From assembly GCA_049890095.1 (NCBI GenBank), contig JBMHCD010000009.1:1-64000 (forward strand): DNA of 64,000 bases, written 5' to 3'. Positions within the stretch are counted from its first letter, which is position 1, and each line of letters opens with the position of its first letter. Positions 1 through 8,138 of this stretch are shown one piece after another. The position numbers were made by a program, and so were the translations under genes. The stretch comes from JABAYQ01 sp049890095 (GTDB taxonomy: Bacteria; Bacteroidota; Bacteroidia; Flavobacteriales; UBA7312). The notes under the pieces are model-generated. The model made no database searches. It was not told the origin of the DNA and saw only the letters and a program-made list of their open reading frames with translations.

Positions 1-2169
1 CTCGCGGTTGTTTTAAAAGTTTTTGATATGCCGGACAATAGCAAGTCTGCAATTGTTCAAGGAATTGATCGCGTTAAAATATTAGACTACAAAGAAAAAG
101 ATCCTTACTATAGAGCGGTAGTTCAAAGAGTGTCAAATAAGTCTTCAAAGGATAGTGTGGAGCTAGACGCTTTAGCTAATAACCTCAGGCAGGCTTTTTC
201 AGAGTTAATTCAAATTGCTCCAAATTTGAGTGAGGAGCACACCGGTATGCTTTCAAATATTCAAAAACCTGCAAGATTAGCTGATAGAGCAGTATCATTA
301 CTAACAGTATCTAATCCAGAAAAACAGGATATTCTGGAAGAGTTAGATGTAAAAAAGCGAGTTGATAAGGCAATAAAGGTACTTACAAAAGAAATACAAA
401 GAATCAAACTTGGGGAAGAAATTCAAACTGAAGTTCACGATGAGATAACCAAGTCACAGAGAGAATATTATTTGCGTGAACAAATGAAAGCAATCAAAAG
501 GGAGCTTGGTGAAGATGAATCACAGGTTGAGCTAAATGAAATTGAGGAGGCAATCAAAAAGGCAAAGATGCCTGAAGACGCAGAAAAGGTAGCGCTTAAA
601 GAACTCGACCGACTTACAAAGATTCCAACACAATCTCCAGAATATACTGTTGCTAGAACATACTTGGACTGGTTAACTGAACTTCCTTGGTCAATTTCTT
701 CTGAGGACTCAATCAATGTTAAAGAGTCTAAAAATATTTTAGATGAAGACCACTATGGTTTAGAAAAAGTTAAAGAAAGAATCATTGAATATCTAGCTGT
801 TCGAGCTTTGAAAATGAAGAATGATCCAGATAGCGCAATACGTGGACCAATACTATGCTTTGCTGGTCCTCCTGGAGTAGGAAAAACTTCGCTTGGAAAA
901 TCAATTGCAAAATCAATGGGAAGAGAATTTGTTAGAATGTCTTTGGGTGGTGTTAGAGATGAAGCTGAAATCCGCGGTCATAGAAGAACTTATATTGGCG
1001 CACTGCCAGGAAGAATTATACAATCACTTAAAAAGGCGGGAACAAACAATCCTGTTTTTATGCTAGATGAAATAGATAAATTGGGAATGGATTTTAGAGG
1101 AGACCCTTCTTCGGCCCTATTGGAGGTCCTTGACCCTGAACAAAATAGTGCTTTTGCAGACCACTATTTAGAAGTTGATTTTGATTTAAGCAAGGTAATG
1201 TTCATAGCAACAGCAAACTATCAAGACCCTATTCCACCAGCTCTAAAGGACAGAATGGAAGTCATAAATTTTTCAGGCTACATCGAAGATGAAAAATTAC
1301 AAATTGCAAAAAAACATCTTCTCCCTAAACAGTTGAAGGAAAATGCATTATCAACTAAAGATGTCTCGCTTGATGATGCTTCAATTAAAGAATTGATGAG
1401 TTCATATACAAGGGAGGCTGGTGTTAGAAATCTTGAACGTGAGATTGCAAATGTTTTTAGAAAAGTTGCTAGGGACAAAATAGAAAAAAATACAAAAAAA
1501 ATTAGAGTTACAAAGAAAAAGATTTCAGAATATTTAGGTGCTCCTAGATTTTATTCTGACATCGCAGAAAGAACAACTAAGCCTGGTGTTGTAACAGGCT
1601 TGGCTTGGACAGCTGCAGGTGGTGATATTCTTTTTGTTGAGTCTTCTCAAATGAAGGGCAAAGGAGCACTTACTTTAACTGGTCAACTAGGAGATGTAAT
1701 GAAAGAGTCTGCTACTGCTGCAATGACATATGTTAGATCAAATTCCAATCTTCTTGGATTTTCTAGCGACTTTAATGAAAAAACTGATATACATGTTCAT
1801 GTGCCAGCGGGAGCAATACCAAAAGATGGACCTTCAGCTGGTGTAGGTATGTTCACATCAATAGTATCACTTCTTTCTAATAAACCAGTTAAAAGCAAAT
1901 TAGCAATGACTGGCGAAATTACATTACGCGGAAATGTTCTTCCTATAGGTGGCGTAAAAGAAAAAGTAACTGCCGCACACAGATCTGGAATTAAAACTGT
2001 TATCCTACCTGATCACAACCGCAAAGATCTTGAAGAAATTCCTGATCATATCAAAAAAGATATAGACTTTCATTTTGCTAAAGACATGATGGATGTAATA
2101 AAAATTGCGGTTCCTGGATTAAATCTTAAGACTCCAATAAAAAAGACAACTGCAAAAACAAAAAAGTAG
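1..2169 (+). CDS. lon: Lon protease (5' end cut by window)
   Basis: ATP-dependent serine protease of the cytoplasm that degrades misfolded and regulatory proteins. The reading frame is open from base 1, and the upstream codons continue the Lon N-terminal substrate-binding domain, so the ATG at 28 is internal and the true start lies outside. Visible parts in order are the end of the LON domain, a helical region, the AAA+ module with Walker A GPPGVGKT (865-888) and a DEID Walker B (about 1066-1077), and the C-terminal protease domain. The Ser-Lys dyad is present: Ser in KDGPSAG (codon 1834-1836) and Lys in GGVKEK (codon 1957-1959). The lysine-rich tail is typical of Bacteroidota Lon. A tRNA gene follows on the same strand. 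Confidence 0.97.
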   Translation, partial: LAVVLKVFDMPDNSKSAIVQGIDRVKILDYKEKDPYYRAVVQRVSNKSSKDSVELDALANNLRQAFSELIQIAPNLSEEHTGMLSNIQKPARLADRAVSLLTVSNPEKQDILEELDVKKRVDKAIKVLTKEIQRIKLGEEIQTEVHDEITKSQREYYLREQMKAIKRELGEDESQVELNEIEEAIKKAKMPEDAEKVALKELDRLTKIPTQSPEYTVARTYLDWLTELPWSISSEDSINVKESKNILDEDHYGLEKVKERIIEYLAVRALKMKNDPDSAIRGPILCFAGPPGVGKTSLGKSIAKSMGREFVRMSLGGVRDEAEIRGHRRTYIGALPGRIIQSLKKAGTNNPVFMLDEIDKLGMDFRGDPSSALLEVLDPEQNSAFADHYLEVDFDLSKVMFIATANYQDPIPPALKDRMEVINFSGYIEDEKLQIAKKHLLPKQLKENALSTKDVSLDDASIKELMSSYTREAGVRNLEREIANVFRKVARDKIEKNTKKIRVTKKKISEYLGAPRFYSDIAERTTKPGVVTGLAWTAAGGDILFVESSQMKGKGALTLTGQLGDVMKESATAAMTYVRSNSNLLGFSSDFNEKTDIHVHVPAGAIPKDGPSAGVGMFTSIVSLLSNKPVKSKLAMTGEITLRGNVLPIGGVKEKVTAAHRSGIKTVILPDHNRKDLEEIPDHIKKDIDFHFAKDMMDVIKIAVPGLNLKTPIKKTTAKTKK

Positions 2170-2189
2170 CGTAAATTTATACAACTAAT

Positions 2190-2266
2190 GCGCGTATAAC
2201 TCAGTTGGTCAGAGTGCCTCCCTTACAAGGAGGAAGTCGGGGGTTCGAGTCCCTCATTGCCCACCA
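2190..2266 (+). tRNA. tRNA-Val (anticodon UAC), acceptor stem poorly paired
   Basis: A cloverleaf with CCA encoded. The D arm is ACTC/GAGT with an AGTTGGTCA loop. The anticodon stem is CCTCC/GGAGG (2217-2221/2229-2233) around loop CTTACAA, giving anticodon TAC at 2224-2226. The T arm is GGGGG/CCCTC with loop TTCGAGT (2239-2255). The CCA is at 2264-2266. The odd part is the acceptor stem: 5' GCGCGTA (2190-2196) against 3' ATTGCCC (2256-2262) gives only three Watson-Crick pairs and one wobble, with mismatches at pairs 2, 6 and 7. Confidence 0.88.
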
Positions 2267-2309
2267 AAGCGGAATCTATCTCATTTTTAGATAGCGTTCC
2301 GCTTTATTT
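2266..2309 (+). terminator. Rho-independent terminator after tRNA-Val
   Basis: Long hairpin: AAAGCGGAA (2266-2274) pairs with TTCCGCTTT (2297-2305), and an inner CTATCT/AGATAG extends the stem. A T-rich stretch follows. It ends the tRNA transcript just before the SDR gene. Confidence 0.75.
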
Positions 2310-2316
2310 ATATTTG
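2309..2316 (+). promoter_or_regulatory. Bacteroidota -7 element for SDR gene
   Basis: TATATTTG fits TAnnTTTG and lies 27 bases before the ATG at 2344, directly behind the tRNA terminator. No clear -33 TTTG is seen. Confidence 0.45.
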
Positions 2317-2343
2317 TGAATTGAATTTTAAGATATCTTTTTA

Positions 2344-3297
2344 ATGAGTACAAATATTTTTGGACCAAAAGGTTGGACACCTGATAGAATAGCAAGTTTA
2401 GACGGCAAAACAATTTTAATCACTGGAGCTAATAGTGGCACTGGTTATGAAGCCACAAAAATCTTACTTCAAAAAGGGGCTAATGTTGTTATGTTAAATC
2501 GCAACGAAGAAAAAACTAAAAGAGCGATTAAGAAATTAAAAACGGAAATTAATTCACCGATAAATCTTTCTTTTATTAAAATGGATTTATCTGACATGTC
2601 ATCGATTCGAAATGCAGCTGAGGAGATTAATAAGACTATAGATAAAATTGATGTTCTAATTTGTAATGCCGCTGTTGCTCAAATTGCAAAACAAGAATTT
2701 ACAAAAGATGGATTTGAAAGTCAGCTAGGAATCAATTATTATGGTCATTTTGTTTTAGTAAATTTATTATTTGACAACCTAAATCAATCTAAAGGTAGAG
2801 TTATTGTAGTAGGAAGTGAGGGTTACAAAATGGGATTAAAAACGATTCAATTTGATGATATGAATTGGGATAAAAATTATAACCCAATGAATACCTATTG
2901 TCATAGTAAATTAGCACAAATAATGTTTGCTTACGAACTACAAGATCGAATTAAAATAGCTAATAAAAAGGTAAAGGTATTTGTTTGTCATCCTGGAGCA
3001 TCACGGACTTCACTTATAAATGATAAAGCGAGTAAATTCGACAGGGTTCTTTTTTCAATAATGTCATTATTTCCAATAGTACAATCGGCTGAAAAAGGAG
3101 CATATCCTGAGGTAATGTGTTCTGTTGAAGATGAAAATAATTTAAACCAAAAAGCATATTATGGCCCAACAGGAACTATGCAGTGGATTGGACCGGTTGG
3201 AGAATGCAAGCTAGATTTACTTGCACAAAATAAAGAAACCTCAACTAAACTTTGGGATTTTACTGAACAACTGCTAGATGTTAATTGGAGTTTTTAA
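2344..3297 (+). CDS. Short-chain dehydrogenase/reductase (SDR)
   Basis: NAD(P)-dependent oxidoreductase of the classical SDR fold, 317 residues, somewhat longer than the 250-residue classical enzymes. It is closest in style to the retinol dehydrogenase / protochlorophyllide reductase-like subgroup, judging from the N-terminal extension and the long C-terminal part. The cofactor glycine motif TGANSGTG is at residues 27-34, an N-A-A motif in place of NNAG at about 108-110, and the catalytic YxxxK is Y185-K189. No signal peptide, so it acts in the cytoplasm. It is a single gene between two hairpins and has its own -7 element. The substrate cannot be told from sequence. SDR membership is certain; the specific reaction is not. 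Confidence 0.88.
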   Translation: MSTNIFGPKGWTPDRIASLDGKTILITGANSGTGYEATKILLQKGANVVMLNRNEEKTKRAIKKLKTEINSPINLSFIKMDLSDMSSIRNAAEEINKTIDKIDVLICNAAVAQIAKQEFTKDGFESQLGINYYGHFVLVNLLFDNLNQSKGRVIVVGSEGYKMGLKTIQFDDMNWDKNYNPMNTYCHSKLAQIMFAYELQDRIKIANKKVKVFVCHPGASRTSLINDKASKFDRVLFSIMSLFPIVQSAEKGAYPEVMCSVEDENNLNQKAYYGPTGTMQWIGPVGECKLDLLAQNKETSTKLWDFTEQLLDVNWSF

Positions 3298-3327
3298 ATA
3301 CTCAAAATAACAATCAACAAATTAATC

Positions 3328-3370
3328 AAAGCGGAATATATCTAACTTTAAGTTAATTTTTCGCTTTTTT
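3328..3370 (+). terminator. Hairpin terminator after SDR gene
   Basis: AAAGCGGAA (3328-3336) pairs with TTTCGCTTT (one G-T wobble). The interior TAACTT/AAGTTA also pairs, and a T run follows. The left arm is nearly the same sequence as the terminator at 2266. Confidence 0.65.
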
Positions 3371-3477
3371 ATTAATTTATCAGAAGAGATAACACTTAAA
3401 GCGGTTAGACTTTTATTTATGAAAAATTACAGCTTATAAATGACTTTATAAAATCTGATTGAATTTTATTTAAACAT

Positions 3478-4866
3478 TTAATGCTGATGTGGTACTAAAA
3501 TGAGTGTTTTGGCAACAAAATCTTCGAGAACTTTGAAAAAATTCAAGACGTTATTTTTACTGTTATTTGCATTAATAGTCACAAACCTTATGAAGGTATC
3601 TTCCTTAAAGGAACCAAAACCAACAACCGTTTCTTGATTTTCGTATAAAGCTGTACATAATTTTACAGGGTCAATGTCCTTATAATTAAAGCAAACAGAA
3701 ATGGATTCATCAAAACTATATAAGGTATAATCAGGATTATTTTTAATATAATCGACTGCAACCTTAGCCAATTCGAATTGTTGATCTATAATTTTTTCTA
3801 ACCCATTTATTCCCATAGATTTCCAAAGCGTCCAAAACTTTAAAGCATCATTTCTTCTACCACATTGAAAAGAGGTTTTACCTAAATTTAAATCATCGCC
3901 ATCTGTTTGGTACAAATAACTGGCATCATTACTAAAGGAATTGTGTAAATGTTTTTTATCATTTACTAAAAGAATAGAACACGTTAAGGGAGTTCCTAAC
4001 ATTTTATGGGCATTGTAACTAAATGAATCAGATCTCTCTACTCCTTTCAAAAGGTGTTTGTATTTTTTACTAAACATCACGCTACCACAATATGCACCAT
4101 CTACATGCAACCACATATTGTATTTTTTAGTAATATCTGCAATTTTGTCAATAGGATCAAAAGCCCCTAAAACTGTAGTACCTGCTGTTGCATTTACATA
4201 GGTTGGAATACCGCCATTTTTAATATCTACTTTAATTTGTTCTTCTAGCTTTTCAACTATCATTTTGCCCTCGCTATCAACTTCTATATATCGAATATTA
4301 TTTCTCCCTATTCCTGCGAAACTAACATTTTTAGCGTTCGAATAATGTGATTCAATAGAAGTATAAATAATTAACGGTTTGGTCATTCCATCAAAACGAC
4401 AATTAGGGTCTTTTACATCTCGCCCTAAAATCAAAGCCATATAATTGCTCATAGAGCCTCCTGTTGGAAATGTTCCATTACTATTTGTACCATAACCTAC
4501 TAATTGGCAAGAATGTCTAATAATTTCTTGTTCTATACCCACCTGAGGACCTGCCACTTTATAGGTGTACATACTGTTATTTAGTAATACAGCCAATAAA
4601 TCACCCAACATTGCTTTGGGTTGCCTGCCTCCAAAAAGTTGATTAAAAAATAAACTTGTTGCTGTTTTAGGCGTTGCTATTAAAATATCTCTTAATAAAG
4701 ATTTTAAATTTTCATCAATTATACCAGTGTCACCCAAAGATAAATCTAGAGTATCATATAGTTGATTTGCTTCTATTCTTTCAGCAACAGGATTTTGATT
4801 TTCTTCGTTTATCAAAATTTCTGCAAGTTGATTAAATAGTTCTAAATCGTTTTTTATTGTGGTCAT
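3478..4866 (-). CDS. Group II PLP decarboxylase, probable cysteine sulfinate decarboxylase
   Basis: PLP-dependent amino acid decarboxylase of the glutamate / cysteine sulfinate / aromatic amino acid decarboxylase family, 462 residues, usual length for bacterial members. Seen: the phosphate-binding TGGSMSN at 135-141, a His in ESHYS (174) expected to stack on the PLP ring, the HVDGAYCG segment with the pyridine-contacting Asp256, and the Schiff-base lysine K288 in NAHK (the family more often has NPHK). The next gene upstream, 11 bases away on the same strand, is a cysteine dioxygenase whose product is cysteine sulfinate. I therefore infer that this enzyme turns cysteine sulfinate into hypotaurine. 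Glutamate or aspartate decarboxylation is the main alternative. Cytoplasmic. Confidence 0.85.
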   Translation of the reverse strand: MTTIKNDLELFNQLAEILINEENQNPVAERIEANQLYDTLDLSLGDTGIIDENLKSLLRDILIATPKTATSLFFNQLFGGRQPKAMLGDLLAVLLNNSMYTYKVAGPQVGIEQEIIRHSCQLVGYGTNSNGTFPTGGSMSNYMALILGRDVKDPNCRFDGMTKPLIIYTSIESHYSNAKNVSFAGIGRNNIRYIEVDSEGKMIVEKLEEQIKVDIKNGGIPTYVNATAGTTVLGAFDPIDKIADITKKYNMWLHVDGAYCGSVMFSKKYKHLLKGVERSDSFSYNAHKMLGTPLTCSILLVNDKKHLHNSFSNDASYLYQTDGDDLNLGKTSFQCGRRNDALKFWTLWKSMGINGLEKIIDQQFELAKVAVDYIKNNPDYTLYSFDESISVCFNYKDIDPVKLCTALYENQETVVGFGSFKEDTFIRFVTINANNSKNNVLNFFKVLEDFVAKTLILVPHQH

Positions 4867-4877
4867 AGGTTAATTTT

Positions 4878-5435
4878 TTAATTTGGTATTGTATTATAAA
4901 CCATTTCTTTGTTGATGAAAGTTTTTGAATCTTCATCAAAAACATTACATTTTCTTATGGGTTTTGCGTATAAATGAAGCGTCATACTTCTATTATCTGA
5001 AGTGTTTTCTAAGCTGTGAAATCCCATAAAATCTTTCATATAAGTAACTTGATTTTTTTTTGATACTATTGTTCTTAAAACAGTTAATTCATCATTTTCA
5101 TTTTTTTTATAAATGACTTCTTCAAGTTGACCGCTAATAACCTTTACCCAACATTCTTCTCCTCCATGATCGTGTATAGGTGTTTTATGACCCTTACACC
5201 AACAGATGAGTATCAATTCAAACTTTTCAGTATTTACAATACAGTTTCTTGTATAACAATCTTCAGACCATGAAACATATTTTGCAAGTTCTTTAGGATC
5301 AAAATTAATGGTACGTATAATATCACTGAAAGTCATCCTCTCTGCCTCAGAAAGAGCCGAAATCAAATCATCTAATGTTTGATGATTGTGTGAGAATTTT
5401 TTATTCTTATTCAAACTTGAAGTTTGTTTTGACAT
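4878..5435 (-). CDS. cdo: Cysteine dioxygenase type I
   Basis: Cupin-fold, Fe(II)-dependent enzyme that oxidises L-cysteine to cysteine sulfinate; 185 residues. The active site known from the mammalian enzyme can be read off almost completely. Iron ligands H88 and H90 are in PIHDHGG and H140 is in GFHSLEN. The substrate-binding Arg is in CYTRN (R63). Both partners of the Cys-Tyr crosslink seen in mammalian CDO are present, C95 and Y156 (LHLYAKP). Having the Cys is noteworthy, because many bacterial relatives lack it. It is first of a two-gene operon with the decarboxylase. I see no TAnnTTTG promoter in the 300 bases upstream. Confidence 0.93.
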   Translation of the reverse strand: MSKQTSSLNKNKKFSHNHQTLDDLISALSEAERMTFSDIIRTINFDPKELAKYVSWSEDCYTRNCIVNTEKFELILICWCKGHKTPIHDHGGEECWVKVISGQLEEVIYKKNENDELTVLRTIVSKKNQVTYMKDFMGFHSLENTSDNRSMTLHLYAKPIRKCNVFDEDSKTFINKEMVYNTIPN

Positions 5436-5733
5436 AACATTTAGGTGAGTACTAAAATTATTTTTGTTCTGAACTAATTAGTCTAGAAAATAATCATAGC
5501 TAAAATAATAATTTAATCAATAAAATTAGTCACGTATTCATTTGTTTTTAAACTATAAAATATTGAGCATTATAAATTTTGTGATAAAAAAAGAAGTGTC
5601 AAGAATATATAATAATACTTTTCAAGCGATGAAATAATGTGCTATAGTTATCTCCTGCTGTTTAACAATCGGATTTATAAATGATAGTATTAAAATTAGA
5701 TTTACAATAAAACTACTAGGAGTTGATTTTCTA
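5436..5733. other. Intergenic region upstream of cysteine dioxygenase
   Basis: About 300 AT-rich bases between two minus-strand genes. It must hold the promoter of the cysteine dioxygenase operon and the 3' end of the secreted-protein transcript. I find no clear TAnnTTTG box, no GC-rich hairpin with a T run, and no convincing small gene. Confidence 0.5.
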
Positions 5734-6372
5734 TTATTCAGCAATCATTTTTTTCTCGACAGTTCCATTGTCATAAATATAATATAGTATTTGATTTTTA
5801 ATCTCTTTAGATTCTCTACCTAAAACATCTACTATTTTAACTAATCGTTTATTGTGTAAAATAAAATTATTTATTCCTGTTTCAGTTTTTTGATCAATAC
5901 CAGTATTGTTATGAATAAATGTCCAAGATCCATAAGATGTTCCTGTTGGAAAAGTATCTATTTCCCAATACAGTTGGTCTTCAAACAAACAATTGATTGA
6001 ATTACCATTAGGTGTCAAGCCTTGAGAAATATACCAATTATCCAAATTAGCCGAATCATTTATAAAATGTACCACAACATCAATGGTATCAGTAAGTAAC
6101 CAATTGTGACTAAAATTGCAAAATGCATCATCAACTATAGTATCTTGGTGTAAGACGTTACCTTGTTGATCTGAAAATTCCCAGTAAAAAATATTTTCTG
6201 GTCTAGGGTGGGTCATATACTGTCCTGAATGATATATACTGATAGAAGTTTCTTGTGAGCCAACATTTATACTCATCCCTAACATATCGCAAGGAACACT
6301 TGTTATTACTTGAGCATTAGTTATTTGAAATAGAATTAGGGCAATAAAAAGTGTTAGTATATTCTTATTCAT
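5734..6372 (-). CDS. Small secreted protein with sorting-like C-terminal tail
   Basis: Function not recognised. I place the start at the ATG at 6372 rather than the upstream one at 6423, because it gives a clean signal peptide (MNKNILTLFIALILF, cleavage after TNA). The mature part of about 190 residues is rich in aromatic residues, Asn and Thr, as in extracellular beta-sandwich proteins. The last 40 residues carry the pattern VDVLGRE...YIYDNGTVEKK, a variant of the C-terminal sorting tails of type IX secreted proteins. The cupredoxin at 25911 ends in a related tail. Probably exported to the surface or medium. Monocistronic on the evidence of its wide flanks. Confidence 0.7.
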   Translation of the reverse strand: MNKNILTLFIALILFQITNAQVITSVPCDMLGMSINVGSQETSISIYHSGQYMTHPRPENIFYWEFSDQQGNVLHQDTIVDDAFCNFSHNWLLTDTIDVVVHFINDSANLDNWYISQGLTPNGNSINCLFEDQLYWEIDTFPTGTSYGSWTFIHNNTGIDQKTETGINNFILHNKRLVKIVDVLGRESKEIKNQILYYIYDNGTVEKKMIAE

Positions 6373-6554
6373 TTTCTCATTAATAAATGTTACTGTTACA
6401 CAATAATGCAAAAAAAAATGCAAATAAACTTTCAGTCTATCTTATTCAAATTAAAATGTTCGAAACAAGAAAGCCAAGTCTACAAAATAATTGATTGCCG
6501 ATTTACTTTTCAAACATACCACAGGACTATACTATAGATTAGGTATACTTTCAT

Positions 6555-6589
6555 AAAAAAAGGGTCACAAATTAGTGACCCTTTTTTTT
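6555..6589 (-). terminator. Bidirectional hairpin terminator after peroxiredoxin operon
   Basis: GGGTCAC (6562-6568) / GTGACCC (6575-6581) with A and T runs on either side, sited at the end of the minus-strand operon and overlapping the last stop codon. Confidence 0.85.
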
Positions 6590-6848
6590 ATCTATCAATT
6601 GAACCAGATACTCTTTGCATAAAACTATTGAGAGCTTCCTTTTCGCTAACTCCCTTTTCTTCAATTTCCTTCCAAACCTCCAAAGCTCCATACATATTTG
6701 ATATCATCTCTCCTATTACGTCCAATTCCTCATCTTTAATAGCAGAGCTTTCGGCTAAATGTTCTAAAAGACTCAACGATTCGATCACATAATCCTGGTC
6801 GTTTTCTTTGACAAACTCATGTATGTGCTTAATTACCGGCAACCTCAT
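6588..6848 (-). CDS. Small acidic protein downstream of thioredoxin (DUF6952-like)
   Basis: 86-residue, mostly helical, acidic cytoplasmic protein. I believe it belongs to the small Bacteroidota family DUF6952, which I know as a partner of thioredoxin genes; this is from memory, not a search. The start is taken as the ATG at 6848, since the frame upstream of it offers only a TTG at 6851. It overlaps the 3' end of the thioredoxin gene by 20 bases, which suggests translational coupling. It has no cysteine, so it is not itself a redox carrier. A role as adaptor or regulator of the peroxiredoxin-thioredoxin pair is only a guess from position. Confidence 0.75.
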   Translation of the reverse strand: MRLPVIKHIHEFVKENDQDYVIESLSLLEHLAESSAIKDEELDVIGEMISNMYGALEVWKEIEEKGVSEKEALNSFMQRVSGSIDR

Positions 6849-7143
6849 CAATAAACGATTTTAAAGAATCAGTCTTATTCGTCTGAATCTGATCTACAAA
6901 CACACCATCTTTAAAGACTGCAAAAGTTGGTAAGTTATTTACATTTGCTAAACCTCTAGAAACTGGGTTTTTTTCAGCATCTATCAAAATAAATTCAGCG
7001 TCTGGATATTCGTTCGCGAAACGTTTAAACTTTGGTTTCATAATTCTGCAGTTTCCACACCAACCTGCCGAATATTGAACTACCACTACTTTTTCTTTGT
7101 CTATGACTGATTGTAAAGTATCTGAGTTTAATTCTGTAAACAT
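6829..7143 (-). CDS. Thioredoxin family protein
   Basis: 104-residue single-domain thioredoxin, the normal length for the family, with redox motif WCGNC (C29 and C32) in place of the commoner WCGPC. The cis-proline loop is seen as NNLPTFAVF. No signal peptide, so cytoplasmic. It lies 10 bases downstream of the peroxiredoxin gene in the same operon, so its likely job is to re-reduce that peroxiredoxin. Its 3' end overlaps the small protein gene. Confidence 0.93.
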   Translation of the reverse strand: MFTELNSDTLQSVIDKEKVVVVQYSAGWCGNCRIMKPKFKRFANEYPDAEFILIDAEKNPVSRGLANVNNLPTFAVFKDGVFVDQIQTNKTDSLKSFIDEVAGN

Positions 7144-7153
7144 TATAAATATA

Positions 7154-7792
7154 TTAGTGAGAACTTAAGTAGCTAGCTGTTCCTTCTCTGTTTGCTTGCA
7201 TAGCATCTTTTCCTTCTTCCCAGTTAGCTGGACAAACCTCACCATGATTTTGAACATGAGAATATGCATCAATTAATCTTAAAAATTCTTGAACATTTCT
7301 ACCAAGAGGCATATCATTAATGCTTTCATGAAAAACTTTTCCAGTTTCATCAATTAAAAAAGTTGCTCTGTAAGTTACTGCATCTCCAACTACTAAATGA
7401 GCATCTAACTCTTCATCGTACATGGCATCTGTAGAGTCCAAAATTGCAAGAACTGAAGCTAAATTTCTGTTACTATCTGAAATTAAATCGTAAGTAACTC
7501 CTTCAATACCGCCTTGATCTTTTGGTGTATTTAACCATGCAAAGTGTACTTCAGCAGTATCGCAAGATGCTCCTATTACAATAGTATTTCTTTTTTCAAA
7601 TTCTGCTAAAGCTTCCTGAAAAGCATGTAATTCCGTTGGACAAACAAAAGTAAAATCTTTTGGATACCAGAATAACAAAATCTTCTTACCTTCATTTTTT
7701 GCTTTTTCAACTAAATTTAAATTGAATGCATCCCCCATTTCGTTAATGGCTTTAACTTCTAATGATGGGAATATTTTACCTACATGTGACAT
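7154..7792 (-). CDS. Typical 2-Cys peroxiredoxin
   Basis: Thiol peroxidase of the AhpC/Prx1 family, 212 residues, reducing hydrogen peroxide and organic peroxides in the cytoplasm. The peroxidatic cysteine C51 is in DFTFVCPTE and the resolving cysteine C187 in GEVCPANW, so it is a 2-Cys enzyme. The catalytic Arg in TYRATFLID is also present. First gene of a three-gene operon with thioredoxin and the small DUF6952-like protein. There is no AhpF in the window, which fits thioredoxin as reductant. Confidence 0.95.
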   Translation of the reverse strand: MSHVGKIFPSLEVKAINEMGDAFNLNLVEKAKNEGKKILLFWYPKDFTFVCPTELHAFQEALAEFEKRNTIVIGASCDTAEVHFAWLNTPKDQGGIEGVTYDLISDSNRNLASVLAILDSTDAMYDEELDAHLVVGDAVTYRATFLIDETGKVFHESINDMPLGRNVQEFLRLIDAYSHVQNHGEVCPANWEEGKDAMQANREGTASYLSSH

Positions 7793-8138
7793 AATTTATT
7801 GTTTAATTTGTTTGTTTTTGCTGGTACAAAAATAACTCAAAATTTTGTTATTTTTTAAAATTACATCCAATAAAACGTAACTATAATTTTAATGTTTCGA
7901 TTTGTTTACCTCTGACAAAATCAAATAGTACCATCTCTTTTAAACATTCATTAAAAATCTCATATAACATGAGGTCGTATTTTTCTAATTAAGCCATCGT
8001 AAAACAAACCTAAACTAATTTGGTGCTGTATTTTAGCACAAAAAATCAAAAATTTGAATTAGTTGTTTTAATTGCCTTAAAGATAAAATATTTGATATTT
8101 AAATTTTGTAAATTTACTCCTTCCTTAACTAGTATAAA
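7793..8138. other. Intergenic region between divergent peroxiredoxin and giant secreted protein genes
   Basis: About 350 AT-rich bases between divergent genes, so it must hold both promoters. A -7-like CAAAAATA (TATTTTTG on the minus strand) is at 7827-7834, 35 bases before the peroxiredoxin ATG. A weak 5-bp hairpin, GTGCT/AGCAC, is at 8023-8039. For the plus-strand gene only off-register AAATTTTG-like sequence near 8100 is seen. No coding frame or stable RNA fold was found. Confidence 0.5.
7827..7834 (-). promoter_or_regulatory. -7 element of peroxiredoxin operon
   Basis: CAAAAATA, read as TATTTTTG on the minus strand, fits TAnnTTTG and sits 35 bases upstream of the ATG. No clean -33 box at the usual distance. 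Confidence 0.4.

Noticed and set aside
468..716. Serine-rich open frame antisense to lon
   Set aside because: Shadow of the lon coding sequence; composition mirrors the Glu/Lys-rich helices on the other strand.
6588..7792. AhpC-AhpF system
   Set aside because: No AhpF-type flavoprotein; the partner is a small thioredoxin instead.
8023..8039. Small hairpin upstream of the giant protein gene, considered as a riboswitch or sRNA terminator
   Set aside because: Only five base pairs, no T run and no conserved riboswitch core.
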